This document shows positions 1 through 9,093 of a DNA stretch of 13,019 bases, piece by piece. The position numbers and the translations under genes are program-made. The stretch spans positions 1 to 13,019 of the forward strand of contig LSSK01000218.1 of assembly GCA_001969505.1 (NCBI GenBank), in the 5' to 3' direction. Position 1 is the first letter of the stretch; every line of letters begins with the position of its first letter. The notes beneath the pieces were generated by a model. It did no database searches, had not been told where the DNA came from, and saw only the letters and a program-made list of their open reading frames with translations. The DNA is from Zancudomyces culisetae (lineage: Eukaryota; Kickxellomycota; Harpellomycetes; Harpellales; Legeriomycetaceae).

Positions 1-19
1 TTATTTTATCAGTAAAGGT

Positions 20-1330
20 ATGAAATTGGAAGGAGAATCGGATGGGTTTGAAGAAGCGTGTAAATCAGATAAAGTTGAAGTGTTAGAACACTGGATCAAG
101 AATGGAGGTGTAGTACCAAAGAACTCAAGATATTTGTATATTAACATGGCATGTTTGTTGGGTAGCTTTGATATAGTTAAATTATTGGTAGATAATGGAA
201 TGGATTTAAGTGATCCAAAACGAAATGGAGTTAGAATTGCATGTAGGTTGGGTATCAGAAGAACATTAAAGTATCTTTTAGATAACAATGCTGCTATATA
301 TGGCACTTGTCATTATCAGCTAGAGTATGCGTGTATGATTGAAGATATTGGATTGGTAAAAATGATACTTGAGTATTACGATAGTTTAGGAGTATTGAAA
401 AAAAGAGAAAATATAGATATGGAGGGTAGAGGAAAAGTACTAACTGAATCGTTTTTGAACATTGAAAGCTCCAATTGTTTTGAAGAATACTGGATTACTA
501 AAACCTTACTTGAAAGGGGTGAACCCATCCAAAATATTGATTTTTTGGAAGCAGTAAAGACCTCAATCAAAACAGATAATATTGAAATACTGAAAATACT
601 ACTAACTTACAACATCGATCTCAATAGTGATTATAAAATACTGATGTTTGCCGTACAAGTAGGAAACATTGAGGTGGTGAAGTTGCTTTTGAAGAATGGT
701 CTAAGCGTTAAGAACAACTCGAGTATTGTAGATGTAGCACTCGAAACAAATAATGTTGATATGATCAGACTTTTGTTGCAGTATGGTGCAGAGGTACTTA
801 GTTACTCACTTCAATTAAAGTATTTCAATATAGACGATATTGAAACTTTGCATTTAATGCTGGACTGTTGTCCTGATATTGTTGGTGCCTCACCTTTACT
901 TCAGTCCGCAATTGAGAAAAACAATCTAGAGGTAGTTAAATTGCTTTTGAGGGATCCGGCTGCACTGGGAAATTATGTATATGATTTCGTATATTACGCT
1001 TGTAGGAGCAATAATATAGAGATTCTAAAGCTACTTTTTGAGAGGGGGAAAAATACAAAAAGAGAAAGCGAGAGCGGAGTGATTCAGGTTTGCGAGAATA
1101 ATAATCTGGAAATGTTAAAACTCTTGTTAGAAAGAAACCCACACTTAGTACTATTCGAGGAATATGGATTGAAGGAGGCAATCGATAATGAAAATGTGGA
1201 GATGATCAAGCTGTTAATAAAGTATGGTGTCGATATGAGTGGGCATACTGTGTCGATTATGAAGGTTGCGAGTGGTCTAAATGACAACGAGTTGTTAAGC
1301 ATTTGTCAAAATGTGGGCACGGGAAATTAG
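20..1330 (+). CDS. Ankyrin-repeat protein, intronless, possibly 5'-partial
   Basis: This 436-codon frame encodes almost nothing but degenerate ankyrin repeats, about 12-14 units of roughly 30 residues. The helix-2 signature recurs as DIVKLLVDNG (51-60), IEVVKLLLKNG (217-227), MIRLLLQYG (249-257), LEVVKLLLR (303-311), IEILKLLFERG (333-343), LEMLKLLLERN (363-373) and VEMIKLLIKYG (393-403). Residues 130-175 are a poorly matching insert. There is no signal peptide, membrane segment or second domain. Ankyrin stacks bind proteins, so the target cannot be inferred. The ATG at 20 is the first in the window, but the frame stays open to the left edge with no upstream stop, so the true start may lie outside or upstream residues may be missing. 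A 1.3 kb ORF without introns contrasts with the intron-bearing neighbours. Families like this are expanded in amoebae, early fungi and giant viruses (established knowledge); this does not prove transfer. It converges with the RhoGEF gene. Confidence 0.85.
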   Translation: MKLEGESDGFEEACKSDKVEVLEHWIKNGGVVPKNSRYLYINMACLLGSFDIVKLLVDNGMDLSDPKRNGVRIACRLGIRRTLKYLLDNNAAIYGTCHYQLEYACMIEDIGLVKMILEYYDSLGVLKKRENIDMEGRGKVLTESFLNIESSNCFEEYWITKTLLERGEPIQNIDFLEAVKTSIKTDNIEILKILLTYNIDLNSDYKILMFAVQVGNIEVVKLLLKNGLSVKNNSSIVDVALETNNVDMIRLLLQYGAEVLSYSLQLKYFNIDDIETLHLMLDCCPDIVGASPLLQSAIEKNNLEVVKLLLRDPAALGNYVYDFVYYACRSNNIEILKLLFERGKNTKRESESGVIQVCENNNLEMLKLLLERNPHLVLFEEYGLKEAIDNENVEMIKLLIKYGVDMSGHTVSIMKVASGLNDNELLSICQNVGTGN

Positions 1331-2231
1331 GAATTTGAAAATTTGAAAATCTAGACTATTCAAATTGTTTGAGAAAATATCTTTGCGGTGTGAAAGTAGT
1401 AGTGTAAAGTGGCATAGGGCACTCAAAATCTTTTTAATCAATAATTTCTGGGTTTTAAATGCAAGAAACAATTGAAAACATTCCTCTGGGCTGCGCAAAG
1501 TGGGTTCTACTGCGGTTTTCGTATCTGTAACTAATTTCAAAGTATCAAACTCTGGAAGTGAGGAGAGTAGTGAGAGGGAAATGTTGAGGAATTCGGTTGG
1601 AATTTTATGTGATATTTACTCAATAAAGTCGTTGAAGCAATAAAAGGTGTATTTACAAATGTATTTACATAAAGTAGTCTACTGCTAAGGTTTTATTCTC
1701 ATAACCCTCGATCTTTATGGAAAAGTATAATTTTTTCAGCCGAATCGATAGTAGTCAATAATCTGATTTTTCAATACCCCTCTTTTCTTTTTTTTGTTGT
1801 TGAAAAAAAGCCAAAAAGTTGATAGTGTTCAATACAATATTAAACGGTACAGATTTGGCAAGAGCAATAAACAAAACACAGGTGATTACCCACCAAACTG
1901 CCTTATCACAGTATAATTGATAGAATTTCTTTTTCTAAGTGATTCTTTATTTACTTTGGTTCATGAAAAGCTAGAGTAAACCATTTGTAAATAATAATAA
2001 TAACAATAATATTTAACGCATAAGCCATAAACTGGTGATGGGAGCGGCATAGTGATAAATTATAAAATAGGACAATAAAAAAAATTCGGAATCTGTATAA
2101 AGTTTCAATTGAAACAAATCCGAGTTATCAGTAAAAAAAAAATACATTACAATTTGGTATCAAGACAGTTTAACAATTTTAGAAACGTAATTGTTGAAAT
2201 TAGCCAAAGGTAACACAATATTCAAAATACT
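1331..2231. other. Convergent intergenic region, no gene recognised
   Basis: This lies between the stop codons of the ankyrin gene (+) and the RhoGEF gene (-). The left third (1380-1620) is slightly GC-richer and has a + frame of about 90 codons broken by one TGA, with no recognisable domain. The rest is AT-rich with A/T runs and short ATA repeats near 1987-2012. No RNA gene or mobile element was recognised. Confidence 0.6.
1622..1644 (+). terminator. Candidate polyadenylation signals for the ankyrin gene
   Basis: There are two AATAAA hexamers, at 1622-1627 and 1639-1644, about 300 nt after the ankyrin stop. They are followed by a GT-rich stretch with a repeated TGTATTTACA (1648-1657 and 1660-1669). 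Position and motif fit a eukaryotic cleavage signal, but AT-rich DNA gives AATAAA by chance. Confidence 0.35.
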
Positions 2232-5200
2232 TTATGATACCTGATCTCTTTGGGTATTTTCGACGTGATTTTGCTTGTTTTCTTCAACTCTTGTGCGTTT
2301 TGACTGACTAATCAATTCGCATGATGTATCAACCAGGGTGTCTGGAGTTCTCAACTCTTGGACTGGTGTATCCCCCCGATGGGCTACAGAGCCGTAAATA
2401 GAATCAAGCTCCAACCCAAGATTAAGTGCAAATACATTTGTATCGGAATCTGGAGAGCCGACATGCGAATTGCTTCCCGATTTGCCACGCTCAATACTTG
2501 CTATCTTGGGTCTTGTGTGCCTTTTCTCTGGTGAACTAAGCGAATCTTCACCCAGGCCAGGAGTAACATGTTTTTCTGGACGCTCAGGTGACTTTATGTC
2601 AAGCTCTTGTATATTTTTGGTTACATCCATATCGCCACTATTTCTCTTTGAGTTTAGAGTTTCGCTGCTGGGCGATAGCGATAACATTCTTGTTGATAGT
2701 GGTGATGCTGAAGCCATAGAGGATAGGGGTTGGATGGGAGAAGTGACCCTTTCAATTCTTGTACTTAGATATTTGATTCCCTTGAGCAACCGCCAATCAT
2801 CCTTACCACCACTCTCCATCTGACGAATCAATGATGCTTGCTGGGATTTAGGGGCGGGTCCTACTTCATCTTTGTAATCATTGGCACCTCCCACAAATGA
2901 ATACATACCAAATCTATCATCATTACTTGAGCTCAAGTGTGCTTCGAATAGGCCAAACCACTCGTTACACTGTTCTTTAGTTCCATATTTCAAATATACC
3001 ATACTTGGTTGATGGTTTGGAGGTGCATAGTATGGCATTATCTCGATTTTAAATGATAATTCTAATTTAATACACAATTTCAATTACCATTTTAGTTTGT
3101 GTTATTATTGAATAAATCAATGTTAACTTTGATGTTAACTTTAATGCTTATTCTTATACTTTTGCCAGTGTTTCATTAAACTCAAGGTCACAAAAAAAAA
3201 TTTTAACAAGTATTAAAATGTATTACCATCATCCTCAAGTTTTTGTGCATCTATAGCAACTGTCGGGCCCACAAAGATCCTAAATTTTTCAAACACAGGT
3301 ATTTTCAAATCTGATCTTTCATCCATGACAAGCAACGTATTCACTCCCTTGTATTTGCTTTTCTGAGAATTCTTTGATAGTAATGCTGTGTTAGTATCCC
3401 AAAAGCTGCTACCTTCGACTGGTTTGGTAATTAAGAGCACGTCTGTAAATAGCCAAAAGCACACATTGACTGGTGAAGACAGTTTCACCTGTTCGCTCTT
3501 TCCGCTTCTTTGATTAGTCGTTTGAAACGCACTCTTTACTGTTGTTCTTATTATCTTGTTTCCAACCGCTAAAAGTTTACGGGTCTCTTTTGGAAGGTTA
3601 AAGTTCTATGATGACGTGGAAGAAAAAATAGGTATTAATAGATAGACATGGTTAATTTGCATTTGCTAATTTTTTCATCATTTTTTTGGCAGCAATATAC
3701 GTTTGATATATACACATTCGGACATGTAATATAGACATTCATTCTTACATCAAGACCCTTAAAGTGGCTTTGGAGTACTTCCAATTTTGTCAAGTTATCC
3801 GCAGTTGCCTTTGAAGACTGGATTTTACCAATCCTTTCCTGGAACCTGGATAACGCCTTCTTCACATCTTTATAGGATTCACTTTCTGGGTCAGTTGCTT
3901 TCAACAGGTTAGATAGCAACAGTGGATACTTTAGCAGGCGTTGAAATGGAAGTAGCATAAACGAATTTACGGGCATTCCTCGAGATTCGGGTTGAGATTG
4001 GCATTCCTAATTGAAATATATTAAAATGGTTAGTTGTTAGGATGATGAAGAGTGGATGGGTGGGTTACGACATAATAATAGCTATGTGAATGTTTATGTA
4101 AGTTTGTGGAAGATGAATTTTGAAATACTGTTAATATTCCTCAGAATAATAATGATGAATGAAAAAGTGTTTAAAAATTGGATTTAAAAAAAAAAAATCA
4201 AACACTCATAGCGCTTGAAACCTCTACCTTTATAAACTCGCGAAACCTTGGGTTTGAGGTTGTTAACTCCTCGATCATGTTCATCGATTTGCTTTGCCCA
4301 CTAATAAATCTGTTGTATACGACAAATGACCTCACCTATTATATTTATGCAGTAAATATTGAAGTGAAGGCGTTATTTGTATTATGTGCTCTGAGTTGGT
4401 TGGGTTTTAATAAAAAGTATATAATCTAACAGGGTATATTGGTAGGATGGGTAAAAAAAGAATCATGAAGTTCCTTAAACGCTAAATACTTACGTATCTG
4501 GATAGAATATCCCCAATTCCGCTTACTAATGGGTGTTCTGCCTCTTGTCTTTCTGACAGTTCCTATATTCAATGGTAACAAATAGTATCAAAATTCTTTC
4601 ATAATCCTTTTACTTTTACTTTTTTTTCTTATATATTATTTTGTTTGTCTTGGTTTTTAAGCTAAATATACAAACACCTATTATAAAAAACAATTTTGAA
4701 AGTATCGAATGTTTGAATTACCTTGTTTATATCTTCATGCAATTTTACCAGACTTTCCAAATTCATAAACATTATGTTTGCTTGCTCTGGTAAAACGATA
4801 CGTTCCTCCCTTAGAGGGGTTTCAAAAACCTATTATAAAATTATAAAAAGTTATAAGCAAGAGATATTATAGTTATACAGCTGGATATCAACACAAATAT
4901 TCTTAGAATAATCAAGGGATAGTGGTGGTAGTGGTGGTGACTATGTGCATTGTTACAGTAATTACTATGGTAATGATAATAGTAATGGGTTGAATAAAGG
5001 CTTACATCCTGGATAATTTTTAAATCGCGCAAATAATCGGCTTCAGTCAAAATGGTTTCATACATAATCTCCTGTCTTTCAATCTCTTTTTTGGTCAAGT
5101 TTAGTTTTTCTAACTCACCTTCTTCCAAAGTAGCCTTCCATATTCTTCTTATAGAGTCTACATTTCCTATTTTTGCATACACGGTCTTTGGCTTGCTTTC

Positions 5201-5443
5201 TTTATTGCTTTGAACACCTGAACTAATAATGTACAGCTGCTTTCCAATTCCAAAGGGTATGCTTGCTATATTTTGTTTTTTTCCTCGCGAAAATAGCGAG
5301 TATGTTGACTTTTCTTTTTCTTTTCCATTCTTGTTATTGTTGTTTGTGTTTTTTTCGTCAGACACTTTTCTACTTATACTCGTTGGTTCACTTTCAGTAC
5401 TTTGCAATGTGCCATCGTTTTTGGCTTTTGTCTCAAGACTCAT
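2232..5443 (-). CDS. Rho guanine-nucleotide exchange factor (DH-PH), seven exons
   Basis: Exons on the minus strand: 5443-5006, 4829-4722, 4562-4494, 4335-4228, 4006-3749, 3605-3227, 3061-2232. The joined CDS is 2190 nt, 729 residues. Residues 1-60 are polar with an Asn run. A DH (Dbl homology) domain at about 121-303 opens with EIERQEIMYETILTEADYL and carries the conserved CR3 helix LLPFQRLLKYPLLL (259-272), which contacts the GTPase switch regions in this family. A PH domain (about 335-497) has the strand WLFTDVLLITK and the late invariant Trp at 488 (CNEWF). Residues 498-729 are Ser/Pro-rich and probably disordered, with several SP sites. DH-PH proteins load Rho/Rac/Cdc42 with GTP at membranes and control actin and polarity; the substrate GTPase is not readable here. 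Five introns are phase 0, the last is phase 1; sizes 143-221 nt. An in-frame TAA just upstream supports the ATG at 5443. The last exon ends in QVS-stop; GTATCA there could be a weak donor, so a longer C-terminus is not excluded. Confidence 0.9.
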
Positions 5444-6074
5444 CTTTACTCTTTACTTCCGAGATGAATATTAGTTTGTAATATTTCGAAAAAAACTGGT
5501 TTCAGAATATGGTTTTACATAGATAAATATGATTATAGTGACCTATAAAGTGGGATATATCTCTACTAGCAAGGCTAATGTATGTCAAAATGAAAATTAG
5601 AAACCAAGTAGTAGGGAACAAAGGATATTACGCACTTTTACTATGATTATACTGCTTTCAGAGTGTTATTAATAAAATATAATTAAAAAAGTGAAAATGT
5701 TAAAGAGTAGATTGATCGTATTCAGATTTAGAGTTAAAGTTGAATATTTGATTCTCTTTTTTTTTAAGGACAAAATGAGGGGATATGAAATATAAACCCA
5801 CACGGTATTTGGAAAGAACGAGTGTATAATGCTTTATTTGGTAAATTAGATGCTGGTGAAACTATATTTAACCAGCCACACAGATGTCAAGATTAAATTA
5901 TTGCGCACATTGATAGATTTCTTTGATAAAAATGCATTAAATAGCAGGGTCCAACTGTATTTGTTCCAAAATTAATTATGTATGGATATAGCCGCATGAA
6001 AAAAAAAAGTGAAACTGGGAGAAAATAGAACGAAAGGATAGCAAAGAGGGAAAGGTGAGAGAGGAGAGGGATGG

Positions 6075-6096
6075 GGGTGGTTAGAGGGTGGTTAGA
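6075..6096 (+). repeat. Perfect 11-bp tandem duplication GGGTGGTTAGA x2
   Basis: GGGTGGTTAGA occupies 6075-6085 and 6086-6096 with no mismatch, inside a purine-rich tract about 640 bp upstream of the RhoGEF start. It could be replication slippage or a duplicated factor site. It resembles G/T-rich telomeric sequence only loosely and is not a TTAGGG array. Confidence 0.6.
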
Positions 6097-6127
6097 TGCA
6101 ATGAGAGATGTGCAGGAAACATCGATA

Positions 6128-6153
6128 CCCTTTCCCTCCCCCCCTCCCCTCCC
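6128..6153 (-). promoter_or_regulatory. G-quadruplex-forming motif upstream of the RhoGEF gene
   Basis: The + strand reads as C-runs of 3, 3, 7, 4 and 3 separated by T spacers of 3, 1, 1 and 1. On the minus strand, which is the RhoGEF coding strand, this gives five G-runs with one-nucleotide loops, a textbook quadruplex pattern. It lies about 690 bp upstream of the ATG at 5443. The partly complementary purine tract at 6040-6080 could also pair with it. Confidence 0.55.
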
Positions 6154-6548
6154 ATCAACTCTGTTCCACCGCATTTTAATTTTCCTGATTTTTTTACTTG
6201 CGAAATGCTAATAGAGCTTAGATAATTTGTTTATTAAGCTGTAGTATTATTTTTACATAAAGAGCTGCCAAAGCAAAAGTGATTTTTTTTTCCCATAATC
6301 TTGTTTTGATGTTCTACCAGTATCCTCTCTTCTCCGCTCTTCGCCTGATATTTTAGCATCAGTTTATTTAGTTTTACAGCCAAACAATATTGGCAAAACC
6401 AAGGTTAAATAAGGAGCCTGAGCGTTTGAGAAAGAAAAAAAAAGGATGACATCAATAATTTGTTGTTTCCCGAAAGAAAAGAAAATATTTTTGTTTGAGC
6501 ACACGAGTCATTTTTGGTAGGAAGCGAGTAAAAAATCTTGAGCAATTC

Positions 6549-6572
6549 GTCAGGGTCAAATAGAACCCTGAC
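6549..6572. other. Perfect 8-bp hairpin followed by a T-rich run
   Basis: GTCAGGGT (6549-6556) and ACCCTGAC (6565-6572) are perfect reverse complements around an 8-nt loop. A T-rich stretch follows immediately (6573-6582). The shape resembles an intrinsic or Pol III-type terminator, but no transcript ending here was recognised. Confidence 0.5.
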
Positions 6573-7204
6573 TTTATTTTTTTGGAAATGGGGTAGGCAA
6601 ATTAAAACAACATTACATGTCACATTGGTAAATATATTAATAAGCTCTGTCATGCGCAATTAGGGAAAAACAAAAATATGTTGGTTGATTTCTATTTGAG
6701 TAAATAAAAGCCATATGTACAAATCAAGACTGAACAATCTCACTAACTGGGCAAAATAGGTAAAAATAGTAAAAATAAAAACGATAATAAAAGCAATAAA
6801 TAAAGATGGCAGTAAATAAAAAGCAGCACATGTTTGGATTAAAAGGGGGGAAAAAAAAATAAATTAACAGGTTCGCAAAGTATCGAATTTGCGGAATTTT
6901 ACTTGGATGGCGACAGATTTAAATTTGCTCTGGCTAATAAAAAGCAATATCGTACAAAATAACAGTGGAGAAGTCTCTGAGCATGAAATAAAAATAATTG
7001 CAAAAATAATTGCAAAAATAAACAAAAGCGGAAATAAAATAAATTACAAAAACAGCAACTGGCAAAAACAGAAATAAAACAGATCAAACAAATAAAGCAA
7101 ATACACACGAGAAAAGCTGCAATTGATGGGAGGGAGTGGTGCGGGTTTCATCAATTTTCATTCCCACATTCCCAATCTCTCCCCCCCCCATACTCAGATT
7201 CTAA

Positions 7205-7424
7205 GTATTGTATGTGAGGTGTAAAAGGAGGACATCTGCCAGATTTGGGGAACTGGCAAAAAAAATTCTTGGCCAACCTGGCATAAGAAAAAGAAGGCAT
7301 TGTGAGACCCCCATCTCTCTAGAGTACCATGGCATTCCATCTAACAGAGCGATGGATCCAAGATACTCAGCCAACCTAGCTTGCTAAGCAGGGCTAGTCG
7401 TGTAGCGTGTTTGACATTTTTTTT
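7205..7424 (+). ncRNA. Candidate structured non-coding RNA ending in T8 (hypothetical)
   Basis: This is a GC-richer block inside otherwise AT-rich intergenic DNA. It contains a hairpin TGCCAG/CTGGCA (7237-7242 with 7253-7258), a compact hairpin at 7376-7397 with nine pairs (one T-G wobble, one bulged G) around TAA, and two near-identical copies of GCCAACCTRGC (7272-7282 and 7370-7380). It ends at eight Ts (7417-7424), a strong Pol III terminator. No frame through it looks coding. I could not match it to tRNA, 5S, U1-U6, SRP, RNase P or telomerase RNA motifs from memory, and found no clear A or B box. The left boundary is a guess. Confidence 0.25.
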
Positions 7425-7562
7425 CGGAGGTCTTGTAAAATTAACAAGAATAAGAAGAGAAAAGAAAAGAAGTGCTGTTATGTTTCACAAGTATATTGAT
7501 ATCATTAGACTGCAAATGTGTTATTTTTTTTTCATTTTGAGGAAAAAGGAATAAGACAACAT

Positions 7563-7568
7563 TTTATT
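7563..7568 (-). terminator. RPL38: Polyadenylation signal of the eL38 gene
   Basis: The minus strand reads AATAAA about 75 nt downstream of the eL38 stop codon, a usual 3' UTR length for a ribosomal protein mRNA. Confidence 0.55.
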
Positions 7569-7641
7569 TACTTGAATGCTAATTCAAAGAAAAAAAAAAG
7601 ACTAGTAGTAAAATCTTGTTTAGTAAACAAATTGATCAAAT

Positions 7642-8642
7642 TTAGATGTCTGATACTGAGAGACCTGGTGGCAGGGATTGGCGCAACTTCTCGGCCTTCT
7701 TCTTGTCGTTTACACAGAGAGTATACAAGTAGCGAGAGCAACGTACTTTGAATTTGACTTTTTCTCCGTTCTTCTTTACTTTGACGGACTTGGCGTCCTT
7801 GCGGCGGGTGACTTCGAGGAAGTTCTTGATATCGCTGATTTGCTTGGCCTAAAAAAAACAAATAAAATTTTTCGGTTAGTTTCTTTTTTTGTTTCCACAA
7901 GTTGTAACTTTACCTCGAATATGAGGGATAAAAAAAGAAGAGGAAAAAGGGAAAGGTGGGGTGTGTGTGTGGGGGGTTTCTGGTGATAAAGTAGTGAGTT
8001 GGTGTTTAATCACACGTATATACGCCTACTACATTATGTGATGTATACTCCCCAATCCATACAACAAAATACCGAAACGTATATCCTTTTTTCACTCAAA
8101 TAAAAGAGATGATCACAAGTATGTATTGTCAACTTTTGATTTATAGCAGGGGAGCTTGAATCCTCTCCCCAGTTGAACTAACATGTGAGTTTCCGCAATT
8201 GATCGAGCCAGGAGATTCAAAGAAATGGTTTTTAAAAAAATCTCTCAAAGATTCCCCTTGATTATTACAATTTCTTGGATTCAATTAATTACCGCCATAT
8301 AAGTTGTATATTGACAATTAGTATCCCTTTTATATTCTAATCAACTACTATATCCCCTTTTCTTTACGGTCTAACTGAGACATTAAGAAAAAAAGGTCAA
8401 CTCGTTGGCATTCATGTGTTTTCGTTGTTCATCTCGGAGTATTTGTAAATGTAGAATTGTTTAGGTATATCTTTTAGAATCCGTAAAATTGACCATTATT
8501 ATCCACAATTAAAATCCGTTTTTTCCCCCTTCCTTTTCTTTTTACTTTAATCCTTTTCCAGTGAACCCATCTTTTAAACCCCTGTATAAACCCTTTCTCA
8601 TCCTTCTAGATACGTTTATAGATAGTATATACTACTTACCAT
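7642..8642 (-). CDS. RPL38: 60S ribosomal protein eL38, two coding exons
   Basis: Exon 2 (7848-7642) encodes 68 residues starting [20 protein letters not shown], with the diagnostic [15 protein letters not shown] and [12 protein letters not shown]. This is the whole of eL38, a small protein of the large ribosomal subunit, normally about 70 residues. The start codon is missing from exon 2. The best source is ATG at 8642-8640, followed directly by an ideal donor GTAAGT, giving M-AKQI, 69 residues in total. The 791-nt intron (8639-7849) ends with ACTAACC, a T-run and AG. An alternative first exon is ATG GCG at 8298-8293 with donor GTAATT, which would give MAAKQI and a 444-nt intron; it fits the family N-terminus less well. 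Codons in exon 2 are strongly C/G-ending (CGC, AAG, GCC, CTC), unlike the AT-rich neighbours, as expected for a very highly expressed gene. Product identity is near certain; the first exon is inferred. Confidence 0.93.
8149..8170 (-). other. GGGGAG/CTCCCC hairpin inside the eL38 intron
   Basis: GGGGAG (8149-8154) and CTCCCC (8165-8170) pair perfectly around a 10-nt loop. It is in the long eL38 intron, the kind of place where snoRNAs often sit. I found no TCAG on the + strand in this intron, so no box D (CTGA) on the transcribed strand, which argues against a C/D snoRNA. An H/ACA RNA was not excluded. Confidence 0.35.
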
Positions 8643-9017
8643 TTTTATTATATAGATCTTATTCCTTTAATAGTCTAGAGATACTAAATACAAATAATCC
8701 TCGATCTGTAGAAAAAAAAAGTAAAGGTTAATATTGGGGGGTAGTGGTATTATTTTTTTTTTCCAACTAATTTGAAAAATATTTTTTTCAGATTTAATAA
8801 TTCGCTAATATCACCTTTTGAGGAGTGGAGTTTTTTTTTCATACCATAACCATTATTTTTCACTATTTAAAAAAATCAGTGGATTCAATTTATCAATATG
8901 TAAAATTAGTGAGCTAAACAAGAAAAAAATTTAAAAAAAACAAAAAAGACTGGAAATGACAATAATTTACCAGCCAAATTTCAAACCATAGTTTAAAGCT
9001 CTGAGCATATTTCACCA

Positions 9018-9093
9018 TTTTACATGCAATTAAAGAGGTCTGACCATCGGTCTAGTATACATTAATACGTGCTATCAAAAATAGCATGTAAAT
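9018..9093. other. Multi-stem inverted-repeat element, cloverleaf-like
   Basis: Outer arms TTTACATGC (9019-9027) and GCATGTAAA (9084-9092) are perfect reverse complements. Inside lie GACC-ATC-GGTC (9042-9052), GTAT-ACATTA-ATAC (9055-9068) and TGCTAT-CAAA-ATAGCA (about 9070-9086); the last competes with two base pairs of the outer stem. The layout can fold as a closed multi-branch structure of about 75 nt. It does not have tRNA consensus loops (no GTTCRA). It may be an RNA, a mobile-element remnant or chance. Confidence 0.35.

Larger units (their letters stand above)
5444..7641. other. 2.2 kb intergenic region between the RhoGEF 5' end and eL38 3' end
   Basis: No protein gene could be supported. 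The RhoGEF promoter must lie at the low-coordinate end. Contents: AT-rich DNA to about 6010; a purine tract (6015-6096) with an 11-bp tandem repeat; a C-rich run (6128-6153) that is a G-quadruplex motif on the RhoGEF coding strand; a perfect 8-bp hairpin (6549-6572); an exon-like open segment (6873-6962); an 8-bp inverted repeat with a G-rich loop (7121-7156); and a GC-richer structured block ending in T8 (7205-7424). These are listed separately. Confidence 0.6.

Noticed and set aside
1347-1643. Possible continuation or pseudogene after the ankyrin stop, open except for one TGA
   Set aside because: No ankyrin signature, no ATG near its start, and no convincing splice site linking it to the ankyrin gene; more likely 3' UTR.
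4178-4429. 83-codon + frame
   Set aside because: Antisense to RhoGEF exon 4, which fits the DH domain exactly between exons 3 and 5.
4841-5005. 54 codons continuing RhoGEF exon 1, rich in His and Tyr
   Set aside because: This is intron 1 read through. The GTAAGC donor at 5005 and the perfect continuation of the DH domain in exon 2 show it is removed.
5893-6174. 93-codon minus-strand frame upstream of the RhoGEF gene
   Set aside because: It is built from the G-rich/C-rich tracts and T-runs; no domain, and its start lies next to the quadruplex motif.
7376-7416. Partial resemblance to the TAAGCA-GGGC-TAGT region of 5S rRNA
   Set aside because: The conserved 5S termini and loop A/C sequences are not found in the surrounding block; the similarity is a few short words.
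8634-8642. ACTTACC on the + strand, resembling the U1 snRNA 5' end
   Set aside because: It is the reverse complement of the eL38 start codon and its donor site; the rest of U1 is absent.
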